Shown here piece after piece: positions 18,685 through 28,484 of a stretch of DNA of 64,000 bases. The stretch comes from Vibrio sinensis (lineage in GTDB: Bacteria; Pseudomonadota; Gammaproteobacteria; Enterobacterales; Vibrionaceae), in contig NZ_QVMU01000012.1 of assembly GCF_003605645.1 (NCBI RefSeq), positions 1 to 64,000 of the forward strand. The letters are read 5' to 3'. Both the position numbers and the translations under genes were made by a program. Every line of letters starts with the position of its first letter. Position 1 is the stretch's first letter. A model generated the notes under the pieces. That model worked only from the letters and a program-made list of their open reading frames with translations, was not told the DNA's origin and did not search any database.

Positions 18685-19197
18685 TTAGGTATCTATTGAG
18701 CTAAGTGCTTCCTCAGTATCAGGTTCACTCTCAACTGTCCTCCACTCCTGCTCTTCAGCCTTAACTTGATTAAGCCAGCTAACGCTCGAAAGGATGCCCA
18801 TCCAACTATGTGTCTCACGTCGTTCAGCCGAGAAGAAATAACTGGCGATCTCCGGTTGATAGTAATGAAAGATACCTTTTCGGTTGCCATCAAAAGTTAC
18901 TTTCATGCGATTTCTTAGATGATTGAGCACGTCACCTTTACTGTATTTGTCAGGCGCAGAAAACAGCAAGGAATGTGTCTGAGGCAATTCAGCGATTAGA
19001 GAGTCGTGATCTTCCAGTTCAATGAGGTAAGGACTATGCTCCAACATTCCTTTCAATACCGTTCTGTTATACAAGGGCGATACATTGTGCCCCTTTAGTG
19101 AACTAAACAATTTTTGATGCATGTCAGGATAAAAAGCGACTAATGCATACCATCGGACTGGCTTATTCTGCTTACTGAAATATGGCAAATCGACCAT
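18685..19197 (-). CDS. DUF4123 T6SS effector adaptor (VasW-like), apparently truncated
   Basis: A 170-residue protein matching the DUF4123 adaptor domain: RWYALVAFYPDM near the start (residues 15-26), then SPYLIELEDHDSLI and HLRNRMKVTFDGNRKG. DUF4123 proteins load cargo effectors onto the VgrG tip. Here it sits between vgrG and the VasX-like gene, the position of vasW in V. cholerae. Its ATG overlaps the vgrG stop (TAATG). At 170 residues it is short for the family (often 250-300), and an open frame continues in phase after the TAA, so an in-frame nonsense change is likely. Confidence 0.75.
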   Translation of the reverse strand: MVDLPYFSKQNKPVRWYALVAFYPDMHQKLFSSLKGHNVSPLYNRTVLKGMLEHSPYLIELEDHDSLIAELPQTHSLLFSAPDKYSKGDVLNHLRNRMKVTFDGNRKGIFHYYQPEIASYFFSAERRETHSWMGILSSVSWLNQVKAEEQEWRTVESEPDTEEALSSIDT

Positions 19198-21314
19198 TAT
19201 TCCCCTTCCCTACATGGACAATCAGATAAAGGACAAGAACCATCGGTCTTTTTTTGACATAGTTGTGTAATCGCAGTTCCAGACACTAAATCTGTTAATA
19301 CTTGTTGATGCAGTGGCATACTCTGTTCAAGGGCGATAATATTGAGATCGGAAAATACCGAATCCACTTTTAATGACTCTACCCCCAATGGCAACGCAGC
19401 CACTTGCCCACCAAACCCGCTGCCGCTACTGGCGCTGCCGCCGGAATTGAGATTGATTGCAGGGCCGACTAAATGGACACCACCCGCATCAATTTTTACG
19501 AAACTTCCACCGGCTTTAACGGTAATTTCACTGCTTGATTCAATCACCACCTTTTCACCTGCTTTAATGTGAATTTCATTGGCGGCCTCATTAACCAAAA
19601 CTCGTCCCGCTTTGATATGAATACTGCCATCAACCACCACACTCTGGTCTTGGGTGATTTTGCTTCGGCTCTCACCTAGCACGGTCAAGTGGTCGTGATT
19701 TTTGATTTCCGTGAAACGATCGTTATCCACCGTTAAGTGCTTGTCATGTTTGATATGAGTGGTGTGATCGTTAAGCACATCCGCTTCAAAATCTTTTTGC
19801 GCATGTAAATACACTTTTTCTGACTGAGCTTGATCTTCAAAGCTCAGTTCGTTGAAGCCCTCTCCTTGGTGAGTTTCGCTGCGTAAAATAGTCTTGGTTT
19901 TGTGCTCGGGTAAATCGTAAGGCGGCGTGTTGGTCGCATGATAAGTGCGCCCGGTCACTATTGGTTGGTCTGGGTCGCCATTTAAAAACGACACAATCAC
20001 TTCATGCCCAATCCGTGGAATAGCCATCATGCCATATTGAGAGCCCGCCCAGCCTTGAGAAACACGCACCCAACACGAGCTGTGTTCATCACCATTGGAG
20101 TATCTATCCCACGGGAAATGCAGCTTCACTCGACCATGTTCATCACAGAAGATTTCTTCCCCTTTCGGTCCAACCACCAGGGCTATCATCGGCCCATCGA
20201 CTTGAGGTTTCGCTTGGGGTTCGGCGCGCCATGTATAAATCGCGGGGATCAGGGTAAACGTATTGTGGTAGGTGGTAGCACCGTTACCTCCTGATTCTTC
20301 TAGCGCTTGAGGTTGCTCACCTTGACGAGATACCGACACCACCAGCCATTCACGGTTAAACTCGGGGTTTAAATGCTCTTGCAGTTGGAATCGGTAACCT
20401 GCTCGTAGCAAAGGCTGATTGCTTTTACCAAAAGCTAAGTGGGCTTCACGGCGTAACGATTCAAGGCGGATTTGGCTGAACGCCTTGCCGTTGTTGTCGT
20501 CTTTATAGCGCCCCGGGTAATCAAAGTGTTCATAGCTATCTCGTTGATAGGCCATGTCAGTACCTTGCGGTTTTTGCAAAAATCCGTAGCTCGGCTTTTT
20601 AAAACTGTAATCTTGCAGCGCGACCGACGCAGTTTCACTTTGAGTGCGTTTTTTGATGGCGGAAATATAAGGCGTATCGACCACGCCACCAGAAAGTGCG
20701 TTGTAAGGCACAGGCTCACCAAGGGCAGGCAGCAGCTCTGAGCTGTCGCTGAAAATCACCGTGTGCTTACCCTCAATGTGTTCAAAGCTGTAGACCAACC
20801 CCTTTTCCGCCGCCAAGCGCTGCACGAACGCCAAATCGGTTTCTCGATATTGAACACAAAATTCACGCGCTTGATAATCGCGCGACAACGCAAACGCGTA
20901 ATCTTGAATGTCCATCTCTTGCAGCAATACGGAAATGATTTCCGGGACGGTCTGTTTTTGGAAAATGCGGCTATTGTGACGTAGCGATAAACGCTCTAAC
21001 GCCGGAACCAGAGTTAAAGAATAGAAAGTATGGTGATGACCAATATCACCTTGGGTAAATTGGCGCACTATGCCATGTACACGCTGCGTCAGTTGACCAT
21101 TACGATACAATCTCAGCTCGGCCGGTTTATCAACGACATCATCAGGAAGCAAATCGCTTCGGCGGCTGGCTAATTCAATCTCGTAGCGAAACCCGTAACA
21201 CGCTTGAGCGTGAAATACACTTTCAGATAACGACTCTTGCCCATCAAAACTGCGCACCACCAAACTGTCGTCTTGCACTCCGTCAAGCGTCAGAGTGTAG
21301 GTCAATGTAGCCAT
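19197..21314 (-). CDS. vgrG: T6SS spike protein VgrG (VgrG-2-like)
   Basis: A 705-residue gp27/gp5-type spike. The gp27-like base occupies about residues 1-370. The OB-fold follows (EIFCDEHGRVKLHFPWD and GWAGSQYGMMAIPRIGHEVIV, about 385-450). A beta-helical needle of repeats contains HLTVDNDRFTEIKNHDHLTV and IHIKAGEKVVIESSSEITVK. No large catalytic extension is present, so it is a structural VgrG that delivers cargo. It ends in a cysteine-rich tail, CQKKTDGSCPLSDCPCREGE. It lies 248 bp behind hcp with no intrinsic terminator between them. Confidence 0.95.
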   Translation of the reverse strand: MATLTYTLTLDGVQDDSLVVRSFDGQESLSESVFHAQACYGFRYEIELASRRSDLLPDDVVDKPAELRLYRNGQLTQRVHGIVRQFTQGDIGHHHTFYSLTLVPALERLSLRHNSRIFQKQTVPEIISVLLQEMDIQDYAFALSRDYQAREFCVQYRETDLAFVQRLAAEKGLVYSFEHIEGKHTVIFSDSSELLPALGEPVPYNALSGGVVDTPYISAIKKRTQSETASVALQDYSFKKPSYGFLQKPQGTDMAYQRDSYEHFDYPGRYKDDNNGKAFSQIRLESLRREAHLAFGKSNQPLLRAGYRFQLQEHLNPEFNREWLVVSVSRQGEQPQALEESGGNGATTYHNTFTLIPAIYTWRAEPQAKPQVDGPMIALVVGPKGEEIFCDEHGRVKLHFPWDRYSNGDEHSSCWVRVSQGWAGSQYGMMAIPRIGHEVIVSFLNGDPDQPIVTGRTYHATNTPPYDLPEHKTKTILRSETHQGEGFNELSFEDQAQSEKVYLHAQKDFEADVLNDHTTHIKHDKHLTVDNDRFTEIKNHDHLTVLGESRSKITQDQSVVVDGSIHIKAGRVLVNEAANEIHIKAGEKVVIESSSEITVKAGGSFVKIDAGGVHLVGPAINLNSGGSASSGSGFGGQVAALPLGVESLKVDSVFSDLNIIALEQSMPLHQQVLTDLVSGTAITQLCQKKTDGSCPLSDCPCREGE

Positions 21315-21346
21315 GAATAATCCCTATTCTTTTTACGAAAACTGTA

Positions 21347-21444
21347 CCCTAACCACAACAGGCTGAACTCATGCATATCTTTAAATGCATAATAGTGAAT
21401 ATGCATAATGTGAATGCATTTTAGTGAACCTGTTTTGGTTAGGG
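21347..21444 (-). repeat. 16-bp inverted repeat between T6SS hcp and vgrG
   Basis: CCCTAACCACAACAGG (21347-21362) and CCTGTTTTGGTTAGGG (21429-21444) are inverted copies with one mismatch. The 66-bp loop contains four ATGCAT hexamers. No T run follows, so it is not a standard terminator. It could be an RNA processing or mRNA stability element. Confidence 0.6.
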
Positions 21445-21562
21445 GAAAAAGGCGACACGAATGCGAGTCATGTCTAACACACGTCTCACCATACGGTCGC
21501 CATACGTTTTACTATGCCCCAACCACTTGCAGCGATGGCTCCAAGTCAGCCAGGAACAAAGC

Positions 21563-22081
21563 TTACGCTTCGATCGGCTTACGCCAATCGTCTGAGCCTG
21601 AAGTCCCTGCGTTAACGTGATCCCAAGTGATCTTACGGTAAGACATAGAAACGGTTAGGTTCTGGGTGAAGTCAGCATTCACAGGATCTTGACAGTGTGG
21701 CATTTCACATTGGATATCGATGATCGAGGCGTTCTCTAGCGTAGTGGTAAAGAAGTTCTCTTGCTTACCCTCGATTGAAGTACGGTACCATTTCAAGGTC
21801 ACTTCATTCATCTTCTCGCCAGAAGCCAATGCGTTATAAAGCAGAGGAACAGCTTTGTTCAAAGAAACCGTGAATTGAAACGCTTTGTGTACACGTTGAC
21901 CTGAAGGTTGACCTGATTGTGGATCCGTTGGAACTGTCACGGTGTGGTCAAATTGTTGAACCAGCATTTCATCTTCGTGGCCCTCTACATAAGAGTCACC
22001 AATAGAATCTGCGGTACAAGCGCCGGCTGTGATAAGACCCTGAGTTTGACCATTGATCTGGATATAACAAGGAGTTGGCAT
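21563..22081 (-). CDS. hcp: T6SS tube/effector protein Hcp
   Basis: A 172-residue Hcp ring protein that polymerises into the T6SS inner tube and is secreted. It begins MPTPCYIQINGQTQGLITAG and contains SIGDSYVEGHEDEMLVQQFDH and HKAFQFTVSLNKAVPLL. Both length and sequence type match V. cholerae Hcp. AAAAGGAC precedes the ATG. It is the first gene of the operon and has a sigma-54-type promoter and paired palindromes upstream. No sheath or baseplate genes occur in this window, so this is an auxiliary cluster dependent on a T6SS encoded elsewhere. Confidence 0.96.
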   Translation of the reverse strand: MPTPCYIQINGQTQGLITAGACTADSIGDSYVEGHEDEMLVQQFDHTVTVPTDPQSGQPSGQRVHKAFQFTVSLNKAVPLLYNALASGEKMNEVTLKWYRTSIEGKQENFFTTTLENASIIDIQCEMPHCQDPVNADFTQNLTVSMSYRKITWDHVNAGTSGSDDWRKPIEA

Positions 22082-22241
22082 GTTTAAGTCCTTTTATTGC
22101 TTACGGATAACTCATTCGTAACTATGCATAATGGCTATGTAGTGATGGTTATGTCGTAATGGTTAATAAGTTAATAAATCGCTAGTTGAGTGAACTTCAA
22201 TGAATTGATGAGCGAAACACTCACTAGCTACAAGTAACGTA

Positions 22242-22257
22242 AGCAGTAACCATGCCA
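22242..22257 (-). promoter_or_regulatory. Sigma-54 promoter of the T6SS hcp operon
   Basis: On the minus strand TGGCATGGTTACTGCT has GG and GC separated by exactly 10 bases, as required for -24/-12 recognition, and resembles TGGCACN5TTGCW. It lies about 160 bp before the hcp start. In V. cholerae the hcp genes are under RpoN and VasH. Confidence 0.75.
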
Positions 22258-22303
22258 AAAATAAACCATTGTAAATCAACAACTTAAAATTAAGTTAATT
22301 TAT

Positions 22304-22323
22304 CTGAGCAAGATCTTGCTCAG
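22304..22323. promoter_or_regulatory. 20-bp perfect palindrome, candidate enhancer site
   Basis: CTGAGCAAGATCTTGCTCAG is a perfect palindrome, centred about 80 bp upstream of the predicted sigma-54 start point. It is one of two copies 40 bp apart, a typical layout for a bacterial enhancer-binding protein such as VasH. Confidence 0.65.
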
Positions 22324-22343
22324 TTCGAACAAAAAGTTGCCCA

Positions 22344-22363
22344 GCGGGCAAGATCTTGCTCGC
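22344..22363. promoter_or_regulatory. Second 20-bp palindrome, candidate enhancer site
   Basis: GCGGGCAAGATCTTGCTCGC shares the core GCAAGATCTTGC with the first copy and has one mismatched pair. Centre-to-centre spacing of 40 bp (about four helical turns) places both on the same DNA face. Confidence 0.65.
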
Positions 22364-22390
22364 TAGGGGTTATAGGGTTTTGTAGCGCGC

Positions 22391-22420
22391 AAAAAAAAAC
22401 CCGCTGAAATCAGCGGGCTT
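22391..22420 (-). terminator. Terminator of pheST
   Basis: AGCCCGCTGA / TCAGCGGG stem followed on the minus strand by nine T. It ends the pheST transcript just before the T6SS operon control region. Confidence 0.93.
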
Positions 22421-22448
22421 TCTATATCAGAACGAATCAGATTAGCAA

Positions 22449-24869
22449 TTAGTCACGTAAAGCTGCGCCAAACTTCTCTGATACGTGCGCAACGATAGCT
22501 TCAACCGCACCAGCGATATCAGCATCTTCTAGCGTACGCTCGTTCGATTGTAGTGTTAGTGCGATAGCTAGGCTCTTCTTGCCTTCTTCTACGCCTTTAC
22601 CCACGTAAACATCGAACAGTTTCGCATCTTTAAGGAACTCACCACCTTGTTCTAGACATGCAGCAACGATGTCACCTGAAGCAACAGCTTCGTCAACTAC
22701 GACTGCGATATCACGACGGTTTGATGGGAATTTAGAAAGCGCTACTGCTTCTGGGATCACTTTGGTGTTGATCGCAGACCATTCGATTTCGAATACGATA
22801 GTACGGCCGTTTAGACCAAACTTACGCTCAAGCTCTGGGTGAACCGTACCAATCACACCGATTTCCTTGCCATCAACAACGATTGCTGCTGATTGACCTG
22901 GGTGAAGTGCTGGGTTCGCCGCTTTTGCTTCTGCAGAAAGTGCTGCGAAAGAGTAAGCTTTGTCGTTCGCTGTTAGCTCAAGAACGGCTTCTAGATCACC
23001 TTTAAGATCGAAGAAATCAACAGTGTTAGTTTCTACGTTCCAGTGCTCTTCACCACGAGTACCTGCGATAACACCAGCAAGCATAGGCTCTTGGCGCATA
23101 CCATTTTCAGCAGATTCACAAGGGATGAAACGTAGGCCGTATTCAAACAAACGAACACGTGGTTGCTGACGTTTTTGGTTGTGAACAACCGTGTTCAGCA
23201 GACCTTGGATTAGGCCAAGACGCATTGCTGACATATCCGCAGAGATAGGGAATGGCAGAATTAGCGGCTCAACACCCGGTACAACTAATTTTTGCTGTTC
23301 AGGTTCAACGAAGCTGTAAGTGATCGCTTCGTGGTAACCACGGTCAACAAGAAGGTTACGTACACGCTTAAGCGGTAGGTTAGCTTCTTTATGATCGTTC
23401 ATGCTTAGCGCAGCAACTGGTGATTGGTTAGGAATGTTGTCGTAACCGTAGATACGGCCAACTTCTTCAATCAAATCTTGCTCGATAGCAATGTCGAAAC
23501 GCCATGTTGGTGCTGTAGCAACCCAACCTTCTGACTTGTCGTCAAAAACAGAGGCTTCAACAGTCATACCTAGACGCTCTAAGATTTCAACCACATCTGC
23601 ATCTGCAATGTGGTGACCTAATAGGTTGTCTAGTTTAATGCGACGGAGTGAAACTTGGTTTGCTTTTGGTAGATCTGCTTCAGATTCTACTGCAACCACT
23701 GGTGCTACTTCACCACCACAGATTTCAACAAGCAGTGCTGTTGCTCTTTCAACCGCATTGAATTGCAGTGCGTAATCCACACCACGTTCAAAACGCATAG
23801 AAGAATCTGTATGTAGACCGTATGCACGAGCACGACCACGGATATGATCAGGTGCAAAGAAAGCACATTCAAGTAACACATCTTTCGTTTCAGAGCTCAC
23901 ACCAGAGTGTTCGCCACCGAAGATACCAGCAATCGCAAGCGCTTTACCGTGATCCGCAACGACTAAAGTATCTGCGTTTAGTTCAGCTTCTGTACCATCT
24001 AGAAGAGTTAGCTTTTCACCTTGCTCTGCCATACGAACTACGATGCCGCCTTCAATCTTAGCAAGATCAAATGCATGCATTGGCTGGCCTTGCTCTAGAA
24101 GAACAAAGTTAGTGATATCTACGATTGGATCGATAGAGCGAATGCCACAACGACGCAATTTTTCTTGCATCCAAAGTGGTGTTTCAGCTTGAACGTTTAC
24201 GTTCTTAACAATGCGACCTAAGTAACGAGGACATGCTGCTGGCGCTTTTACTTCAATAGAGATAGTGTCTTCGATAGACGCAGCAACCGCTTCAACTGTT
24301 GGTTCAGTAACGTCAGCGCGGTTTAGAACACCAACTTCACGAGCCATACCGCGAATGCTGAAACAGTCAGCACGGTTTGCCGTTAGGTCTACATCGACTG
24401 TTACGTCATCTAGGCTTAAGAATTCACGGAAATCTGTACCGATAACTGCGTTTTCTGCAAGCTCCATGATGCCTTCTGATTCAACGTCGATACCCAGTTC
24501 AGTAAATGAACAAAGCATACCGTGAGAAGGTTGACCACGTAGTTTCGCTTTTTTGATTTTGAAATCGCCTGGAAGAACAGCACCCACAGTTGCTACTGCA
24601 ACTTTGATACCTTGGCGGCAATTTGATGCGCCACAAACGATGTCTAGAAGCTCTTCTGCGCCTACATCAACTTTAGTTACGCGCAGTTTGTCAGCATCTG
24701 GGTGCTGACCACATTCTACAACAAGACCGACTTTAACGCCGTTGAACGTGCCTGCTACTGGTAGTACGTCGTCTACCTCTAGGCCCGCCATTGTAATTTG
24801 GTGTGTTAGTTCGTCAGTGGTAACCGCAGGGTTTACCCACTCACGAAGCCATGATTCGCTGAATTTCAT
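22449..24869 (-). CDS. pheT: Phenylalanine-tRNA ligase beta subunit
   Basis: Beta subunit of the cytoplasmic (alpha-beta)2 phenylalanyl-tRNA synthetase. The 806 residues fit the family length of about 795. It starts [16 protein letters not shown], followed by the tRNA-binding EMAP-like domain (about 40-150, [20 protein letters not shown]), the B3/B4 editing domain (about 210-385), B5 (about 400-475), the catalytic-like core, and the C-terminal anticodon-binding FDX-ACB domain ([17 protein letters not shown]). It lies 18 bp behind pheS. A strong terminator follows and ihfA, its usual downstream partner, is missing here. Confidence 0.97.
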   Translation of the reverse strand: MKFSESWLREWVNPAVTTDELTHQITMAGLEVDDVLPVAGTFNGVKVGLVVECGQHPDADKLRVTKVDVGAEELLDIVCGASNCRQGIKVAVATVGAVLPGDFKIKKAKLRGQPSHGMLCSFTELGIDVESEGIMELAENAVIGTDFREFLSLDDVTVDVDLTANRADCFSIRGMAREVGVLNRADVTEPTVEAVAASIEDTISIEVKAPAACPRYLGRIVKNVNVQAETPLWMQEKLRRCGIRSIDPIVDITNFVLLEQGQPMHAFDLAKIEGGIVVRMAEQGEKLTLLDGTEAELNADTLVVADHGKALAIAGIFGGEHSGVSSETKDVLLECAFFAPDHIRGRARAYGLHTDSSMRFERGVDYALQFNAVERATALLVEICGGEVAPVVAVESEADLPKANQVSLRRIKLDNLLGHHIADADVVEILERLGMTVEASVFDDKSEGWVATAPTWRFDIAIEQDLIEEVGRIYGYDNIPNQSPVAALSMNDHKEANLPLKRVRNLLVDRGYHEAITYSFVEPEQQKLVVPGVEPLILPFPISADMSAMRLGLIQGLLNTVVHNQKRQQPRVRLFEYGLRFIPCESAENGMRQEPMLAGVIAGTRGEEHWNVETNTVDFFDLKGDLEAVLELTANDKAYSFAALSAEAKAANPALHPGQSAAIVVDGKEIGVIGTVHPELERKFGLNGRTIVFEIEWSAINTKVIPEAVALSKFPSNRRDIAVVVDEAVASGDIVAACLEQGGEFLKDAKLFDVYVGKGVEEGKKSLAIALTLQSNERTLEDADIAGAVEAIVAHVSEKFGAALRD

Positions 24870-24887
24870 AGTGATGAACCCTCTGGA

Positions 24888-25886
<999 letters not shown>

Positions 25887-26120
25887 CTATGTCTTTGTCC
25901 GAGTCTTGCTTCGAAACAATACACATAAGTGGTAGTGTCCATAAGCGTCCCGACAGGGATCTTGGGTCTTTAAATAGCCCCACATAGTAATCAATGCGGC
26001 GCCTAAAGCCAAATTGAAATACGGGGAAACGACCTTATCGCTGAAAAAAACATCGATAACGCACAATGAAATATTGATTTTTGCTTCGTTGAGTCCCAGA
26101 TTGGTACCAAAGCATACATT
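25887..26120 (-). pseudogene. Possible remnant of a DMT/EamA-type transporter
   Basis: An open frame of 78 codons without a start, closed upstream by in-frame TAA (26121-26123) and further stops. It encodes a hydrophobic stretch, VFFSDKVVSPYFNLALGAAL then ITMWGYLK, which resembles the last helix pair of DMT-family exporters. This may be a decayed transporter tail in front of pheS, or chance. Identity is not established. Confidence 0.25.
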
Positions 26121-26333
26121 TTACAATAAACTCGATTTCTCCAAGTCAGCATTTTCGACCTACGCAGCCAACATTTATACATGGCTAAGTAAGCTAAATA
26201 TGTTTGTGCTTAGTTTAGAGTTTGTCATTCAAGCCAACACCTTATATCTAAGTCGTTTCACCTTTGGGAATGCAAGCTCTTGGATATATAGGTCACTAAG
26301 TATAATTTTTTCTGGGTATATATGGAGCCCTCT

Positions 26334-26825
26334 ATGAATATTGAAATCTTACCGATCAGCGCTCAATTTGACGCTCAGATCTGCACTATCATTAAAACGG
26401 TAGGTGCTGAGTATGGAGCAGTTGGTGAGGGTTTTGGCCCCTCGGATGCAGAAGTATTGGCAATGAGTCAACACTACACAAAAGAGCAATGTAGCCTCTA
26501 CTTAGTCGCATTCATCGATGGGGAAATTGTTGGGGGATGTGGTGTCGCGCCTTTTAATGGTTCACAACAAGTATGTGAGTTAAAGAAACTCTTTTTGCTT
26601 CCTAAAAGCCGTGGAAAAGGCATCGGAAAAACCTTAAGTACACAATGCCTAACGTTTGCGCAGCAGCAAGGCTTCCAGCAGTGCTACTTAGATACGCTCA
26701 ATACTATGCAGTCAGCGATTTCACTCTATCAGAAACTAGGATTTGAACACCTTAGTGCCCCACTCGCCGGAACCGAACACAACGGGTGTGACGTATGGAT
26801 GTTGATGTCGTTAAATGACATCTGA
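26334..26825 (+). CDS. GNAT-family N-acetyltransferase
   Basis: A 163-residue acetyl-CoA-dependent acetyltransferase. The acetyl-CoA loop is LPKSRGKGIGKTLS (R-x-x-G-x-G/A pattern, about residues 83-96). It is followed by the hallmark helix CYLDTLNTMQSAISLYQKLGF. I start it at 26334 because GGAG (26324-26327) lies six bases before that ATG. An earlier ATG at 26322 overlaps this ribosome binding site. Substrate unknown. Monocistronic. Confidence 0.88.
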   Translation: MNIEILPISAQFDAQICTIIKTVGAEYGAVGEGFGPSDAEVLAMSQHYTKEQCSLYLVAFIDGEIVGGCGVAPFNGSQQVCELKKLFLLPKSRGKGIGKTLSTQCLTFAQQQGFQQCYLDTLNTMQSAISLYQKLGFEHLSAPLAGTEHNGCDVWMLMSLNDI

Positions 26826-26962
26826 TATAGCCCATCGTTTTGTTATAGAGTGATTCTGAACGTCGAGAAGTGATGCATGATAACCTAACTCCATTTGATG
26901 CAAAAATAAGCACATAGAGGTAGCTAGGTATACTGCATCCTGCCTCGAAATAAGGAATTATC

Positions 26963-28057
26963 ATGAGAAAATTATGGATATTCTGTCTCATCGTCTGTAG
27001 TAATCAAAGCTTTGCGACGCCAACTTCCGCTACAAAATGGCATGCAGAAGAAGTGATTAGTGGTCTTGGCGTTCCTTGGGGCATGGCACCAATAGATCAG
27101 CATCAAGTTCTCATAACTGAGCGAAATGGACGCGTTGGGATCCTCAACCACTCAACTCAAAAGTATCAGCCTATCTTCCACTTTCCTAATGTGGTTACCA
27201 ATGGTCAAGGTGGATTGCTCGATGTTGCTCCCTCGCCATTTGACGACAAAGCATTCTATTTCACCTACAGCAAGGAAGTTGAGGCCGGAATCGAAACCGC
27301 ATTAGCAAAAGCCTATCTCGTCGAAAATCACATTGTTGGCTTAACCGAACTTTTTGTCTCATCTTCAGGCTCAACGACAAATCGACATTTTGGTAGTCGA
27401 ATCGCCTTTGATCAATACTATTTGTACCTATCGATTGGTGACCGAGGGGAAAGAGAGAACGGGCAGAACTTGACTACTCACGCTGGCAGCATCATTAGGT
27501 TAAATCCCGATGGGACACCCCCTAAAGACAATCCGTTTGCCGAACAAAATGATGCACAAAATGCCATATGGAGTTACGGACACCGCAATCCACAAGGCAT
27601 TATTTTCTTGCGAGATCGCAACGAACTATGGTCTGTCGAACACGGCCCTAGAGGCGGTGATGAGGTGAATTTAATCGTAAAAGGGGCAAACTATGGCTGG
27701 CCAATCACTTCACATGGCAAAGAATATTGGAATCCATTGCCGGTCGGCCAAGCACAAGAGATGAAAGGTATTGAATCACCAAAAAAAGTCTATATCCCAT
27801 CAATCGCACCGAGTAGCATGATTTACTACCAAGGTGAGCAATACCCTAATTTAAAAAATAAATTGCTCCTAGGGGCACTAAAACTCACTCACATCAACAT
27901 CCTAACGCTAGACGCTCACGGTAATATCATTGAAGAACAACGAATTTTATCGGATCTAAAAGAGCGTATTCGAGCGCTCACCGTGACTCCTGATGGTCAC
28001 ATCCTCTTTAGCTCCGACAGCGGTAAAGTCTACCGCCTTAGCACATTGCACGAATAA
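26963..28057 (+). CDS. PQQ-dependent soluble aldose sugar dehydrogenase-like protein (YliI family)
   Basis: A 364-residue periplasmic beta-propeller oxidoreductase. Residues 1-18 form a Sec signal peptide (MRKLWIFCLIVCSNQSFA). Family landmarks are GVPWGMAPI, ITERNGRVGIL, NGQGGLLDVAPSP, RHFGSRIAFD, LYLSIGDRGER, IWSYGHRNPQG and WSVEHGPRGGDEVN, which include the His and Arg positions used for PQQ and substrate in YliI/Asd proteins. E. coli YliI is 371 residues. Single gene. Substrate is an aldose sugar by family, not shown here. Confidence 0.9.
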   Translation: MRKLWIFCLIVCSNQSFATPTSATKWHAEEVISGLGVPWGMAPIDQHQVLITERNGRVGILNHSTQKYQPIFHFPNVVTNGQGGLLDVAPSPFDDKAFYFTYSKEVEAGIETALAKAYLVENHIVGLTELFVSSSGSTTNRHFGSRIAFDQYYLYLSIGDRGERENGQNLTTHAGSIIRLNPDGTPPKDNPFAEQNDAQNAIWSYGHRNPQGIIFLRDRNELWSVEHGPRGGDEVNLIVKGANYGWPITSHGKEYWNPLPVGQAQEMKGIESPKKVYIPSIAPSSMIYYQGEQYPNLKNKLLLGALKLTHINILTLDAHGNIIEEQRILSDLKERIRALTVTPDGHILFSSDSGKVYRLSTLHE

Positions 28058-28188
28058 ATACGATTGCACTAAGCAAAGCGTGAATAAACTAGCTGCTCGC
28101 TAATAAGAGCGCTACGTTAGCTAAACCCGTCTCTGAATGAGCCTAGAGCATAATCAAGCTAAGTGTTGAATCCAAATTATAGGCATAA

Positions 28189-28216
28189 AAAAAGCCAGTC
28201 ATTAGACTGGCTTTTC
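28189..28216 (-). terminator. Terminator of the tRNA operon
   Basis: Stem AAAAGCCAGTC / GACTGGCTTTT, loop of four, followed on the minus strand by TTTTTTTA. It lies just past the last tRNA. Confidence 0.9.
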
Positions 28217-28220
28217 TATT

Positions 28221-28296
28221 TGGAGCGACACATCGGGTTCGAACCGATGACCTCAACCTTGGCAAGGTTGCGCTCTACCAACTGAGCTAGTGTCGC
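28221..28296 (-). tRNA. tRNA-Gly (GCC), copy 2
   Basis: A 76-nt cloverleaf with acceptor GCGACAC / GTGTCGC, anticodon loop TTGCCAA, T loop GGTTCGAACC and encoded CCA. Identical to the copy at 28485-28560. It is the last gene of the tRNA operon. Confidence 0.97.
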
Positions 28297-28320
28297 ATAA
28301 AGCTTACGCTTTTAAATTAA

Positions 28321-28407
28321 TGGTGCCCCGGGCCGGACTTGAACCGGCACAACGCGAACGTCGAGGGATTTTAAATCCCTTGTGTCTACCAATTCCACCA
28401 CCAGGGC
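28321..28407 (-). tRNA. tRNA-Leu (TAA)
   Basis: An 87-nt tRNA with the long variable arm of class II tRNAs, acceptor GCCCTGG / CCGGGGC (one G-U pair), anticodon TAA within GATTTAAAATC, and encoded CCA. Equivalent in context to E. coli leuZ. Confidence 0.96.
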
Positions 28408-28484
28408 ACACAAATCTCTTTGTGATGCCTTTACTGAAAAGTAAAACACCATTATAGATACCGCTTTCGCCATATCGTTGTATT

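Noticed and set aside
14428..22081. Mobile element carrying the T6SS operon
   Set aside because: No integrase, transposase, flanking direct repeats or att-like tRNA end could be found at either border. Only the displaced synteny supports movement.
26003..26053. A 16-residue minus-strand peptide beginning MFFSAIRSF upstream of pheS, as a pheM-like attenuator leader
   Set aside because: It has only three Phe, no ribosome binding site, and no terminator/antiterminator pair with a T run between it and pheS.
26014..26333. 107-codon plus-strand frame ending at the GNAT gene
   Set aside because: No ribosome binding site and no family pattern. It lies opposite the possible transporter remnant.
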